A stretch of 47,999 bases of DNA from Pseudomonas sp. HMWF032 (GTDB lineage Bacteria; Pseudomonadota; Gammaproteobacteria; Pseudomonadales; Pseudomonadaceae), in assembly GCF_003060885.1 (NCBI RefSeq), contig NZ_QAIG01000005.1, forward strand, positions 511,012 to 559,010. The letters are read 5' to 3'. Below the pieces are notes generated by a model that did not search any database, was not told the origin of the DNA, and worked only from the letters and a program-made list of their open reading frames with translations. Positions within the stretch are counted from its first letter, which is position 1, and each line of letters begins with the position of its first letter. Of this stretch, positions 8,330 to 16,660 are shown in pieces. Made by a program: the position numbers and the translations under genes.

Positions 8330-9069
8330 GTGTTTTTATTGCTGCTCAGGACCGTGCCCTGTTGGAGCACCACGGTCTTGCCAGTTTTGAGGCGCTGTGG
8401 GCGCTGAAGCTCGAAGCCGTTGATGAGCCCAATACGGAGCGTGGCGGCTGGAGCAGCGTCTACCGGCTCGAACTGGGCGATGCGGCGTTCTACCTCAAGC
8501 GCCAGAGCAATCACCTGACCCGCACCCTGCGTCATCCGTTGGGTGAACCAACCTTTGCCCGTGAGTTCCGCAATATTCAGCGCTACACGGCGTTGGGGAT
8601 TCCCGCATTGCAGGCAGCATTTTTTGCCGAGCGTAAATTGCCTGGCGAGCAGCGAGCAGTGCTGCTGACCCGCGCGTTGGATGGTTGGCAGGATCTGGAT
8701 ACTTGGCTACCCAGTTGGCATGCGCTGGCAGAGGCCCGTCGTGTGGCCATTCTCAAAGCCTGTGGTGAACTGGCGCGGCGCCTGCATCAGGCTGGGCAGA
8801 TGCATGGCTGTTTTTATCCCAAGCATATTTTCCTGCGCGAAACGCCGGTTGGCTTCGACGCGCAGTTGATCGACCTGGAGAAAACCCGGCCGCTGTTGTT
8901 TGGCGAGCGCGATCGGATTAAGGACTTGGAGCCATTGCTGCGCCGCGCGAGTGTCTGGGGGGCGGCGGATATTCAGATCGTGCTGGCTGCCTACCTCGGT
9001 CCTGATGCGGATATCGAGCGTTGGGGTGCACGAGTCGGTGCGCGTCGGCGTAATAAGGAGTCACGCTGA
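8326..9069 (+). CDS. wapQ: InaA-family kinase-fold protein WapQ
   Basis: A 247-residue protein of the InaA/WapQ branch of LPS kinases. An ATP-site lysine is present (FYLKRQ, K58). The position of the catalytic loop reads MHGCFYPKHIFL (residues 159-170): where WaaP has HRD, this protein has HGC, so the aspartate is replaced by C162. A later LIDLEKTRP holds a possible metal-binding D183. I recall the HGC(F/L)YPKHIF form as usual for InaA relatives, so this is a family trait rather than a local mutation. The protein may use another mechanism or act as a pseudokinase. Start and stop overlap wapP and the next gene. The name is by position and resemblance to the P. aeruginosa gene. Confidence 0.8.
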   Translation: MSVFIAAQDRALLEHHGLASFEALWALKLEAVDEPNTERGGWSSVYRLELGDAAFYLKRQSNHLTRTLRHPLGEPTFAREFRNIQRYTALGIPALQAAFFAERKLPGEQRAVLLTRALDGWQDLDTWLPSWHALAEARRVAILKACGELARRLHQAGQMHGCFYPKHIFLRETPVGFDAQLIDLEKTRPLLFGERDRIKDLEPLLRRASVWGAADIQIVLAAYLGPDADIERWGARVGARRRNKESR

Positions 9070-10529
9070 TGAGCCTGGCGAGCCTCGTGCAGGCCGGTCG
9101 TGCGCCCACCTTGCCACTGACTGTTGACGTGACGGGGGCGGATGGCCTCACTGGCCTGCGAGTGCAGCGTTGGTTGCGTGTACTTCCAGGCCAGCGCTAT
9201 GTCGGCGTAGCCGAATGGTGCGGCCAGCCAGTGCTGGCCAAGCTGCTGGTGGGAAACAAGGCTGCGCGACATTTTCAGCGCGAGCGTGACGGTGCCCTTC
9301 TGCTCGCCGAGCAGGGGTTGCATACGCCACAGCTGTTGGCGGATGGGCTGCGTGACGGTGAGGGCGGCTGGCTGCTGTTCGAGTACCTGCAGGGTGCCGA
9401 GAGCCTGTGGGAGGCCTGGCGTGCGGTGGAACATCAGCCGCTGCTGAGTGCCGATCAGCAGGTGGTGCTGGCCGAGGCGTTGGTCAGCATCGCGCAAATG
9501 CACCTCAAGGGGGTGTGGCAGGCGGACCTGCATTTGGACAACCTGTTGCGGCATAACGGCCAGTTGTTCGTTATCGACGGCGGTGGCGTGCAGGTTGAGA
9601 CGGCAGGTAAACCGCTGTCGCGCGCTAAGGTGCTGGAAAACCTTGGGGTGTTCTTCGCCCAGCTACCTGCCGAGTTGACGCCTTTTATCGAAGAGCTGCT
9701 GGTGCATTACCTGCTGACGAACGGCGAGCATGCTCTGCCGCTGGAAGCGTTGCTCAAAGAAGTGGAAAAAGTGCGCCAATGGCGTTTGCGCGATTATTTG
9801 AAGAAAATCGCCCGCGATTGCAGCCTGTTCGCCGCGAAAGTCGGTGCGTTCGGCCTTCAGGTGGTTCGCCGCGACAAACAGGCTGAGCTGCAGCCGCTAT
9901 TGAGTAATCTGGATCAGCTCACCGAGCAGGGCCATATCTACAAAACCGGCGGTGCGGCCACCGTGGCGCAAGTGCAACTGCAAGGTCGGCCGCTGGTGGT
10001 CAAGCGCTATAACGTGAAGAACCTGGCGCATTGGCTCAAGCGCTTCTGGCGTCCCAGCCGGGCCTGGCACAGTTGGGTCGAAGGCAATCGTCTGCAGTTG
10101 CTGGGCATCGCTACGCCACAGCCACTGGCCGTGCTAGAGCGGCGCTGGTGCTGGCTGCGTGGGCGTGCCTACCTGATTACCGAATACTGCGGCGGGCAGG
10201 ATATAATCGCGCGTTTTCAGGCGTTCCACGATGGATCGCCCCCAGAAAGCGACCTGTTGGCTCTGGATCGTCTGTTCGCTGCCTTGTTGCGCGAACGCAT
10301 CAGCCACGGTGATTTCAAGGGGCATAACCTGTTTTGGGATGAACGCTTGGCGTGCTGGTCACTGATTGACCTCGACGCCATGCAGCAGCACCGCAGTGCG
10401 CGCAGTTTCGCCAGGGCCTATGCCCGCGACCGCGCCCGTTTTCTGCGTAACTGGCCCGCCGACTCGGCACTGCACCAGTTGCTCAACCAACGTTTACCGC
10501 TGACGCCCGTCGTCGGCTCAGCAGACTAA
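9069..10529 (+). CDS. Tandem double-kinase-fold LPS core protein
   Basis: A 486-residue protein made of two kinase-like units in tandem. The N-terminal unit has the loop QADLHLDNLL with D153 and VIDGGG with D170. The C-terminal unit has the lysine in VVKRYNVKNLAHWL (K312), the loop SHGDFKGHNLFWD with D415, and LIDLDAMQ with D434/D436. Both units therefore keep the catalytic aspartates. It corresponds in place and length to the PA5006-type gene of P. aeruginosa, whose role I do not know to be proven. It starts at the ATG overlapping the wapQ stop (TGATG) and ends 14 bases before wapO. A role in phosphorylating core sugars is inferred from fold and context. Confidence 0.8.
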   Translation: MSLASLVQAGRAPTLPLTVDVTGADGLTGLRVQRWLRVLPGQRYVGVAEWCGQPVLAKLLVGNKAARHFQRERDGALLLAEQGLHTPQLLADGLRDGEGGWLLFEYLQGAESLWEAWRAVEHQPLLSADQQVVLAEALVSIAQMHLKGVWQADLHLDNLLRHNGQLFVIDGGGVQVETAGKPLSRAKVLENLGVFFAQLPAELTPFIEELLVHYLLTNGEHALPLEALLKEVEKVRQWRLRDYLKKIARDCSLFAAKVGAFGLQVVRRDKQAELQPLLSNLDQLTEQGHIYKTGGAATVAQVQLQGRPLVVKRYNVKNLAHWLKRFWRPSRAWHSWVEGNRLQLLGIATPQPLAVLERRWCWLRGRAYLITEYCGGQDIIARFQAFHDGSPPESDLLALDRLFAALLRERISHGDFKGHNLFWDERLACWSLIDLDAMQQHRSARSFARAYARDRARFLRNWPADSALHQLLNQRLPLTPVVGSAD

Positions 10530-10543
10530 AAGAGGCACAACCA

Positions 10544-12298
10544 GTGGCATTGACGATTCTCGGCCTTTCCGGCGCCCTCAGCCATGATCCATCCGCCGCC
10601 CTGTATATCGACGGCAAGTTGATCGCGGCCGCCGAAGAAGAGCGCTTTGTGCGCGACAAGCACGCGAAGAACCGCATGCCCTACGAGTCGGCCAAGTTTT
10701 GCCTGGAACAGGCCGGGATCAAACCGTCCGACGTTGATGTGGTGGCTATTCCGTTTGCGCCGATCAGTATCTTCGAGAAAGCCCGCTGGCAATATGCCAA
10801 GCGCTACTGGTACGCACCGGATCGCGCCCTCGATGCGATCCTCATGGGCAATCGTCGCTACAAGCGTTACCACAAGAAGATTCAGTGGTGCCTGGAGCAG
10901 CTGGGTTTCGACCTGAAGAAAATCAAGATTGAGCCGGTCGAGCATCACCTGGCTCACGCCGCCAGCGCCTATCACTGCTCGGGCTTTACCGAGAAGACTG
11001 CGATCCTCGGCATCGACGGCAAGGGCGAGTACGCCACCACCTTCTTCGGTTACGGCGAGAACGGCAAGATCCACAAGATCAAGGAATTCTACGACCCGGA
11101 TTCGCTCGGCGGCCTGTACGGCGCGATCACCGAATTCCTCGGCTTCGAGATGCTCGACGGCGAGTTCAAGGTCATGGGCATGGCGCCCTACGGTGACGCG
11201 GCCAAGTACGACTTCTCGCGCCTGGCCAAGTTCGAGAACGGTGAGCTGATCATCAACACCGACTATGCCAACGTCATCGGCTTCCGCCGCTACAAGGAAA
11301 ACGGCAAGGGCTACTACTTCTCGCCCAAGCTGATCGAGTGGCTGGGGCCGAAGCGCCAGGGCGACATTGCGGACGATCCTTACATCCACTACGCCGCCAG
11401 CATGCAGGCGCTGTTCGAGAAGCTGGCGCTGGAGATGATGGAGTACTACCTCGGTGACATTATCCGCGAGACCGGCAAGATTGCCTTCGCCGGTGGTTGC
11501 GCGCTGAACGTCAAACTGAACCAGAAGATCATCGCGCGCGATGATGTGAAAGAACTGTTCGTCCAGCCGGCGTCCGGCGACGCTGGTACTTCGGTTGGCG
11601 CGGCTGCCTATATTTCGCACCAGCGCGGCGTGCCGGTGGAAAAGATGGAACACGTCTACCTCGGCCCGTCCTACAGCAACGAAGACGTGATCGCCGCCTG
11701 TGCTCGCCACCCGAGCAAGCCGGTGTTCAAACAGATCGACAACATGCCGCAGCGCATTGCCAAGATCATGGTCGACGCCAACCCAGTGGCCTGGTTCCAG
11801 GGGCGCATGGAGTTCGGTCCGCGCGCCCTCGGTGGTCGTTCGATCATCGGCTGCCCGAGCGTGGCCGGTGTGGCTGATCGCATCAATGAACAGATCAAGT
11901 TCCGCGAGCGCTGGAGGCCATTCTGCCCGTCGATGCTCGACACCGTTGGCCCGCAGATGCTCAAGGTCGATCACCCAAGCCCGTTTATGACCTTCACCTT
12001 TGAAGTCAACGACGAGTGGAAGACCCGCGTCGGCGAAGTGGTGCACGAAGACGGCACCTCGCGTGCCCAAGTGCTCAAGCGCGAATACAACCCGCGCTAT
12101 TACGACATGATGCTGGAATTGGAAAAACTCACCGGCAACGGCGTGTCGCTGAACACTTCGCTGAACCGCCGTGGCGAGCCGATGATCTGCTCGCCGACCG
12201 ACGCGCTGAACATGTTCTACGGCTCGGACCTGCAGTACCTGATCATGGAAGACATCTTGGTGGTCAAGGACGGCAAGGATTGGTATGACAACGCCTGA
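10544..12298 (+). CDS. wapO: LPS core carbamoyltransferase (NodU/CmcH family)
   Basis: A 584-residue O-carbamoyltransferase, the family that moves a carbamoyl group from carbamoyl phosphate to a sugar. In P. aeruginosa the equivalent gene (PA5005, WapO) carbamoylates the inner-core heptose. The N-terminal Kae1-like domain opens with ILGLSGALSHDPSAAL and has the metal-binding HHLAHAASAY (residues 134-143). A conserved VMGMAPYGD follows. The smaller C-terminal domain has MEFGPRALGGRSI, RPFCPSML and NTSLNRRGEP. The start codon is GTG at 10544, after an AGAGGCAC ribosome site. The end overlaps the next gene by 14 bases. The length is normal for the family and the assignment is firm. Confidence 0.92.
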   Translation: MALTILGLSGALSHDPSAALYIDGKLIAAAEEERFVRDKHAKNRMPYESAKFCLEQAGIKPSDVDVVAIPFAPISIFEKARWQYAKRYWYAPDRALDAILMGNRRYKRYHKKIQWCLEQLGFDLKKIKIEPVEHHLAHAASAYHCSGFTEKTAILGIDGKGEYATTFFGYGENGKIHKIKEFYDPDSLGGLYGAITEFLGFEMLDGEFKVMGMAPYGDAAKYDFSRLAKFENGELIINTDYANVIGFRRYKENGKGYYFSPKLIEWLGPKRQGDIADDPYIHYAASMQALFEKLALEMMEYYLGDIIRETGKIAFAGGCALNVKLNQKIIARDDVKELFVQPASGDAGTSVGAAAYISHQRGVPVEKMEHVYLGPSYSNEDVIAACARHPSKPVFKQIDNMPQRIAKIMVDANPVAWFQGRMEFGPRALGGRSIIGCPSVAGVADRINEQIKFRERWRPFCPSMLDTVGPQMLKVDHPSPFMTFTFEVNDEWKTRVGEVVHEDGTSRAQVLKREYNPRYYDMMLELEKLTGNGVSLNTSLNRRGEPMICSPTDALNMFYGSDLQYLIMEDILVVKDGKDWYDNA

Positions 12299-13427
12299 GG
12301 TCGCGGAGTCTGCTCAGCCGTGGGTGCTGCAGTTCTGTCACGGCTATGACGGCCCCTTCCTCGATTGCGCGCGGCAGTACGCCGCGCTGTTTGTTGGTAC
12401 GCCTTATAAAATGTGCACGGTGTACCTGACGGGTAAACCGAGCGCTGCGGTCGAGCAAGGCTCGGCGTCTGACGAGGTGCTTTTCCTCGACTACTCGAGT
12501 CGCGACGTGCGCGGGCTCAAGCTCAAGGCGATCCGCGACCTCACGCGTATTGCCGCTTCGCGCGACTTTAAGTTCTGTATCGCCCATCGCTTTAAACCTA
12601 TCTACGTCGCCCTGCTGGGTAGCGATCTTCCAGTGATCGGTGTGCACCATGCGTTTGGCGACTACAAGCGGCGAACGCGCCAGCTGTTTGCCAACTTCTT
12701 CCGCAAGCGCCTGGCCTTGCTCGGGGTTTCCAATGCGGTGCGCGATGACATGCGGGCCTGCCTGCCGAGCTGGCCGTTCGAGCGTATCGAAACGCTGTAC
12801 AACCGCATTGATCTTCACGCCGTTCAGGCGGCTCAGGTTTCACGCGAAGTGGCGCGTGAGCATCTTGGTTTACCGCAAGATGCTTGGGTGGTCGGCAATG
12901 TCGGGCGCCTGCACCCTGACAAGGATCAAGCTACCTTGATTCGTGGCTTTGCCGAGGCCTTGCCGCAGTTACCGGAAGGCAGTCTGCTGGCGATTATGGG
13001 CAGCGGTCGACTTGAGGCACCGTTAAAAGCGCTTGCCCGCGAGCTGGGTGTGGACGCGTCGGTGCGCTTTCTCGGTCAAGTGGCCAATGGGCGTAACTAT
13101 TTCAAAGCGTTTGATGTGTTTGCCCTGACTTCAGATCACGAACCATTTGGGATGGTGTTACTGGAGGCTATGGCGGCCGATGTGCAGGTTCTGGCTACGG
13201 ATTGTGGTGGCGCGCCTGAGGTGGTCGGCGAGTCTGCGGCATTGTTCGCGCTGGGTGGTCACACTGTGCTGGCCGCTCGACTGCGGTCTGCTGCCGTGGG
13301 CAGGCTTGGCGCGCTTGGTACCGAACGCGTAAAGGCCGGTTTTACGGATGAGATTGCGCGCACGCATTTCTGGTCATGGCCTGGTGTGAGTCGCATCGTG
13401 CAGGAGGCCGGTAATGGTCAGTCGTGA
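12285..13427 (+). CDS. wapH: GT4 core glycosyltransferase WapH
   Basis: A 380-residue GT-B transferase of family GT4, matching in place the PA5004 (WapH) gene that adds an outer-core glucose in P. aeruginosa. The acceptor domain fills the first half. The donor domain has NVGRLHPDKDQATLI (about 205-219), IMGSGRLEAPLKAL, and the E-x7-E motif EPFGMVLLEAMAADV (about 286-300). The ATG at 12285 is preceded by AAGGA with 5-base spacing and lies 14 bases inside wapO. The gene in turn overlaps the next one by 14 bases. This continues the translational coupling of the operon. The sugar is not readable from sequence. Confidence 0.85.
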   Translation: MTTPEVAESAQPWVLQFCHGYDGPFLDCARQYAALFVGTPYKMCTVYLTGKPSAAVEQGSASDEVLFLDYSSRDVRGLKLKAIRDLTRIAASRDFKFCIAHRFKPIYVALLGSDLPVIGVHHAFGDYKRRTRQLFANFFRKRLALLGVSNAVRDDMRACLPSWPFERIETLYNRIDLHAVQAAQVSREVAREHLGLPQDAWVVGNVGRLHPDKDQATLIRGFAEALPQLPEGSLLAIMGSGRLEAPLKALARELGVDASVRFLGQVANGRNYFKAFDVFALTSDHEPFGMVLLEAMAADVQVLATDCGGAPEVVGESAALFALGGHTVLAARLRSAAVGRLGALGTERVKAGFTDEIARTHFWSWPGVSRIVQEAGNGQS

Positions 13428-14454
13428 GCCTAAGCAGCTTGTTTACCTCGTGTATGGGGGCAAGCCTGAGTATCACCGTGAGGCCAAGTTCAGCATCCTT
13501 TCCGCCTTGCATCACGCACGTGGCGAGTGTCCGCGAATTTTGCTTTACACCGATGAGCCGGCACAGTTCAGCGGTTGGCCCGTCGATCTGATCACGCTTG
13601 ATGCAGCAACCTTGGCGAGCTGGACGGGGCCTGCAGCATATCTGCACCGACGCAAGGCGGCGGCTATTCGTGATGCGCTGGCGTACGCAGATCAAAGCAT
13701 ATTCATTGATACCGATACTTTCTTTCTGGCTTCTCCGCTTAAGCTGTTCGAGCGTCTCGCGGGGTCATCCTGGCTGGTCGACGAAATTGAAGGTGTCTGG
13801 AAAGAGTACAAGGGCGATGTGATGCATGACGTCCTGGCGCCATACCTGGCAGAACATCATGGTGTTGATCAGCAGATGTTGCTGATCAATTCGGGTGTTC
13901 TGGGCTTTCAGGTCGAGGCGTCACACCTGATGAATGCGACTCTGGCCTTGATCGATGTACTGCATCCGATGGTCCCCAAGATCCATGTGATCGAGCAATT
14001 TGCCGTGGGTGTAGCTGCCAGGCACTTGGGCCGACCTGCGCAGGCGCAAGGTGTAGTCATGCATTACTTCTCGGGTAAGAATTACTGGCGCCACATGATC
14101 GCTGCGTTTTTTCAGCGCTATGGAGAGGCATTTTCTGCGCAGGCCGTAGAGGCGGTGCGCGAGGTGCCGACCTCTAAACCCAGGCCAGCCTGGTGGCAGC
14201 GTCTCGACTATCGCATGAGAAGTTTATTGGTTCCTGGCACAGCCCGTTCGCTTGCCAAGCTGGCGTATTACGCCGCTGTAATGCGCGCCGATCCTTATGC
14301 TGAGGCCTGCGGTTGTGGATACGCCGAGGAGCTAAGGCGAAAAGTCTTAGCCAAAGGCGACGCGCTGAGCCATCAACCCTGGAGTAAAGTACTCAGCCGG
14401 CGGCATAAGCAGCGTTTGGCCGAGCTGTTGCAGCTACCAGATGGGACGCTCTAG
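13414..14454 (+). CDS. GT-A-like transferase with DTD motif (copy 1)
   Basis: A 346-residue protein that I do not recognise as a named Pseudomonas core enzyme. It looks like a GT-A fold nucleotide-sugar transferase. The N-terminus has LVYLVYGGKPEYHREAKFS and an ILLYTDEP stretch. The metal-binding DxD is in IFIDTDTFF (D99, D101). A later HYFSGKNYW (about residue 211) may complete the active site. A related gene lies at 17281-18357 on the other strand and shares LVYLxxG, REAxFSIxSAL, FTDxP and IDTDTFFxASP. It starts at an ATG with a strong AGGAGG (13402-13407) and overlaps wapH by 14 bases. It is the last tightly coupled gene of the operon; a 120-base gap follows. It is probably an outer-core glycosyltransferase, with unknown sugars. 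Confidence 0.75.
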   Translation: MVSREPKQLVYLVYGGKPEYHREAKFSILSALHHARGECPRILLYTDEPAQFSGWPVDLITLDAATLASWTGPAAYLHRRKAAAIRDALAYADQSIFIDTDTFFLASPLKLFERLAGSSWLVDEIEGVWKEYKGDVMHDVLAPYLAEHHGVDQQMLLINSGVLGFQVEASHLMNATLALIDVLHPMVPKIHVIEQFAVGVAARHLGRPAQAQGVVMHYFSGKNYWRHMIAAFFQRYGEAFSAQAVEAVREVPTSKPRPAWWQRLDYRMRSLLVPGTARSLAKLAYYAAVMRADPYAEACGCGYAEELRRKVLAKGDALSHQPWSKVLSRRHKQRLAELLQLPDGTL

Positions 14455-14574
14455 CGGATTCGACGACAGGCTCTGCTTCTGCCTTCGTTGCGGTTGCTCG
14501 CTGTATAGATGCTTCGGGGCAGCTATTGCGCTGTTCTCATAGGCGATTATGGGTACCGTTTTTGAGGTGTGTCA

Positions 14575-15537
14575 GTGAACGTGCTTTTTCTGGTCCAAGC
14601 CGAGCAGCGTGCAATATTAGACAGGCTGTATGACGGCATCGCCGCGTCATGCGACAGCTGCGACATTCGTTGGCTGAGTAGCGATGAGCAGGCCAATCTG
14701 AAGCGCTATTTCCGCGAACACGTTGATCTGTCCCGCTACGACAGGGTTCTTTTCTTCCTGCGCTTCAAGAAAGAGATGCGCCAGTGGCGCTTCATTCGCA
14801 CCTTGCCCAACCTAGTGATTCTCGAGCACGACGCCTACCAGAACTATATTCCGTGCAAATACACGGGGAAGTTCAGCGCCCACTACCGGCGTATGCCCTG
14901 GGTGCGCATCATCAGCTCCGGTGCCCAGGTCAGCCAGCGTCTAAGTGCGGAGGGGTTCGATGCTGTTTTCGTACCCAAAGGCTACGACCAGGGCCTGATG
15001 ACCTATCAAGGTCTGGCGCGTGATATCGAGTTGGCCTTTATTGGTAGCACCAAGAGCGTGGCGTATAGCGGGCGCAAGGCGCTGCTGGATGAGTTGGCGA
15101 GTGTCGAGAACCTGTTGGTTACCAAGACGCGATCAGGCCAGGAATATAACGACACACTCAACCGTATCCGCTTCTTCGTAAGCGCTGATGTCGGGATGGG
15201 TGAATACATGATCAAGAACTTTGAGGCGATGGCCGTGGGGTGTGTATTGCTCGCCTATGACCAGGGTGCCGAAGAAAATGCGGCGTTGGGGTTTGTCGAT
15301 ATGCAGAACCTCGTGCTTTACCGCGATATTCCTGAACTGCGTGAAAAGCTTGGCATATTGCGCGCTGATCTGGAAAAAGCACAGGCGATTGCTGAGGCTG
15401 GTAGGGCTCTAGTTGAGCAGCGTTACAGTTTTGCAGCGCTAGGGCATGCAATCACCGACGCCATGCGCCCTTCATTACGTGCTCAAAAAACGTTGCCGTG
15501 GTTGCCTCGCCTGCTGGCTCGAATGAATTTGATCTGA
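14575..15537 (+). CDS. CgeB-type glycosyltransferase
   Basis: A protein of 320 residues with the C-terminal half of the CgeB/Glyco_trans_1_2 type. It shows FIGSTKSVAYSGRK, then a donor-site-like block GMGEYMIKNFEAMAVGCVLL (about 206-225), then the usual helical tail VEQRYSFAALGHAI. I chose GTG at 14575 because a GAGG at 14564-14567 sits 7 bases upstream. The GTG at 14569 would leave only one base of spacing. The N-terminal VNVLFLVQAEQRAILDRL is a Rossmann strand. Its location next to the other outer-core genes suggests a core transferase, perhaps the counterpart of P. aeruginosa ssg, but I cannot confirm that. The 120 bases before it have no coding signal and may hold an internal promoter. 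Confidence 0.75.
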   Translation: MNVLFLVQAEQRAILDRLYDGIAASCDSCDIRWLSSDEQANLKRYFREHVDLSRYDRVLFFLRFKKEMRQWRFIRTLPNLVILEHDAYQNYIPCKYTGKFSAHYRRMPWVRIISSGAQVSQRLSAEGFDAVFVPKGYDQGLMTYQGLARDIELAFIGSTKSVAYSGRKALLDELASVENLLVTKTRSGQEYNDTLNRIRFFVSADVGMGEYMIKNFEAMAVGCVLLAYDQGAEENAALGFVDMQNLVLYRDIPELREKLGILRADLEKAQAIAEAGRALVEQRYSFAALGHAITDAMRPSLRAQKTLPWLPRLLARMNLI

Positions 15538-15562
15538 GTGCCTGCCCTGCCAAGGAGTGAAC

Positions 15563-16660
15563 GTGAGCGTTCTAAACGTTATGTGGAGTGGTGGTGCAGC
15601 CTTCGTATCCGTTCACAAGGTTCATCGTCAGATTCTTCAGTTGTGTGAGCCCGATGAGGTTATAGAGACGTTGTTATTGCAGTCGGGAGATGCCGCGCCT
15701 TTGTCTGACGTTGGGCGCGTTACCTCGCTAGATCTTTCTTCTGCTCGAATCAAAGGTGCTGGACTATTTGGGGCGCTCCAGCGTGTATTGGATCGGCGGC
15801 GACTGGCTAAGCGACTGATGCAGCAACCGCCCCGCGTGGTGCTTATTGACGGCATTGGTGTGGCAGCGTTCATTCTCCCCTTGTTGGCAAAGCTGACCGC
15901 TACACGAGCGGTAGTGATGTTTCATGGTTCGAAACGGCTGAAAGCGGCACAGATTGCTCTCTTGAGAGGCTTTCCTGCGGATCGTCTGGATCTGGTTGCG
16001 GTTTCGGCCACGTTGGCCGCTGAGCTTGAAGCGCAGGTCGGGTTAAAGGTGTTGAGCGGGCGTGTAGCGATTGAGCCCGTGGCATTTCGATCCTCGCTTT
16101 TGGCGAGAGAAATCGCGCAGCGAGCCCTTGGAATTCCGCCAGGCGCCGGGCGAACCATTGGCGCGGTGGGTCGCTTGGTGCCAGAAAAAGGCTTTAGCCA
16201 TCTGCTGACTGCTACCGCGGGTTGGCTCCTGAACAACCCCGAGGATCGTCTTGTGATTGTCGGAGAAGGGGTTGAGCGCCAGCAATTGACAGCCCTTGCT
16301 GAAAAGTTGGGTGTGCTCAGGCAGGTTCATTTGACCGGTCATCATGCCGAAGCCCCCCGACTGTACTCGGCCTTTGATTTGATATGCATTCCATCGGAGC
16401 AGGAAGGGTTAGGGTTGGTCTTGCCTGAGGCGGTGATTGCAGGCGTACCAGTTTTGGCGAACGATTTAGCGGTCTTTCGTGAACAGCTCAATGGTGCTGC
16501 AGGGCTTTTGCCATGCGCTGCTGAGGCGTGGCGCGATGCGCTCAATACTGTGCTGAAAGAAGACCTCGCTGCACTGGCTGATGTGCAGCGTGCGGGCTTG
16601 GATGCCGACGGTGTTTGGACGCGCTTCGGGGCGTTTTATCAGGGCTTGCTTGCGCGTTAG
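15563..16660 (+). CDS. GT4 glycosyltransferase, outer core
   Basis: A 365-residue GT-B transferase. The N-terminal acceptor domain includes VVLIDGIGVAAFILP and VVMFHGSKRLK. The donor domain has IGAVGRLVPEKGFSHLL, LVIVGEGVERQQL, and the E-x7-E motif SEQEGLGLVLPEAVIAGVPV (about 278-297). The start is taken at GTG 15563, because AAGGAG ends at 15557, leaving 5 bases; the GTG at 15557 overlaps that ribosome site. Its TAG stop overlaps the TAA stop of the convergent kinase-like gene by two bases. The place corresponds to the rhamnosyltransferase or other capping transferases in P. aeruginosa, but the sugar is unknown. Codon use and base composition are more AT-rich than in the waaF-wapO part. Confidence 0.8.
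   Translation: MSVLNVMWSGGAAFVSVHKVHRQILQLCEPDEVIETLLLQSGDAAPLSDVGRVTSLDLSSARIKGAGLFGALQRVLDRRRLAKRLMQQPPRVVLIDGIGVAAFILPLLAKLTATRAVVMFHGSKRLKAAQIALLRGFPADRLDLVAVSATLAAELEAQVGLKVLSGRVAIEPVAFRSSLLAREIAQRALGIPPGAGRTIGAVGRLVPEKGFSHLLTATAGWLLNNPEDRLVIVGEGVERQQLTALAEKLGVLRQVHLTGHHAEAPRLYSAFDLICIPSEQEGLGLVLPEAVIAGVPVLANDLAVFREQLNGAAGLLPCAAEAWRDALNTVLKEDLAALADVQRAGLDADGVWTRFGAFYQGLLAR

Noticed and set aside
10198..10208. Perfect TATAAT inside the double-kinase gene
   Set aside because: It lies within coding sequence, has no -35 partner I could accept, and occurs in the midst of a coupled operon.
10526..12070. A 514-codon open frame on the minus strand
   Set aside because: It is antisense to the well-recognised carbamoyltransferase and has no recognisable motif; such shadows are common in GC-rich coding DNA.
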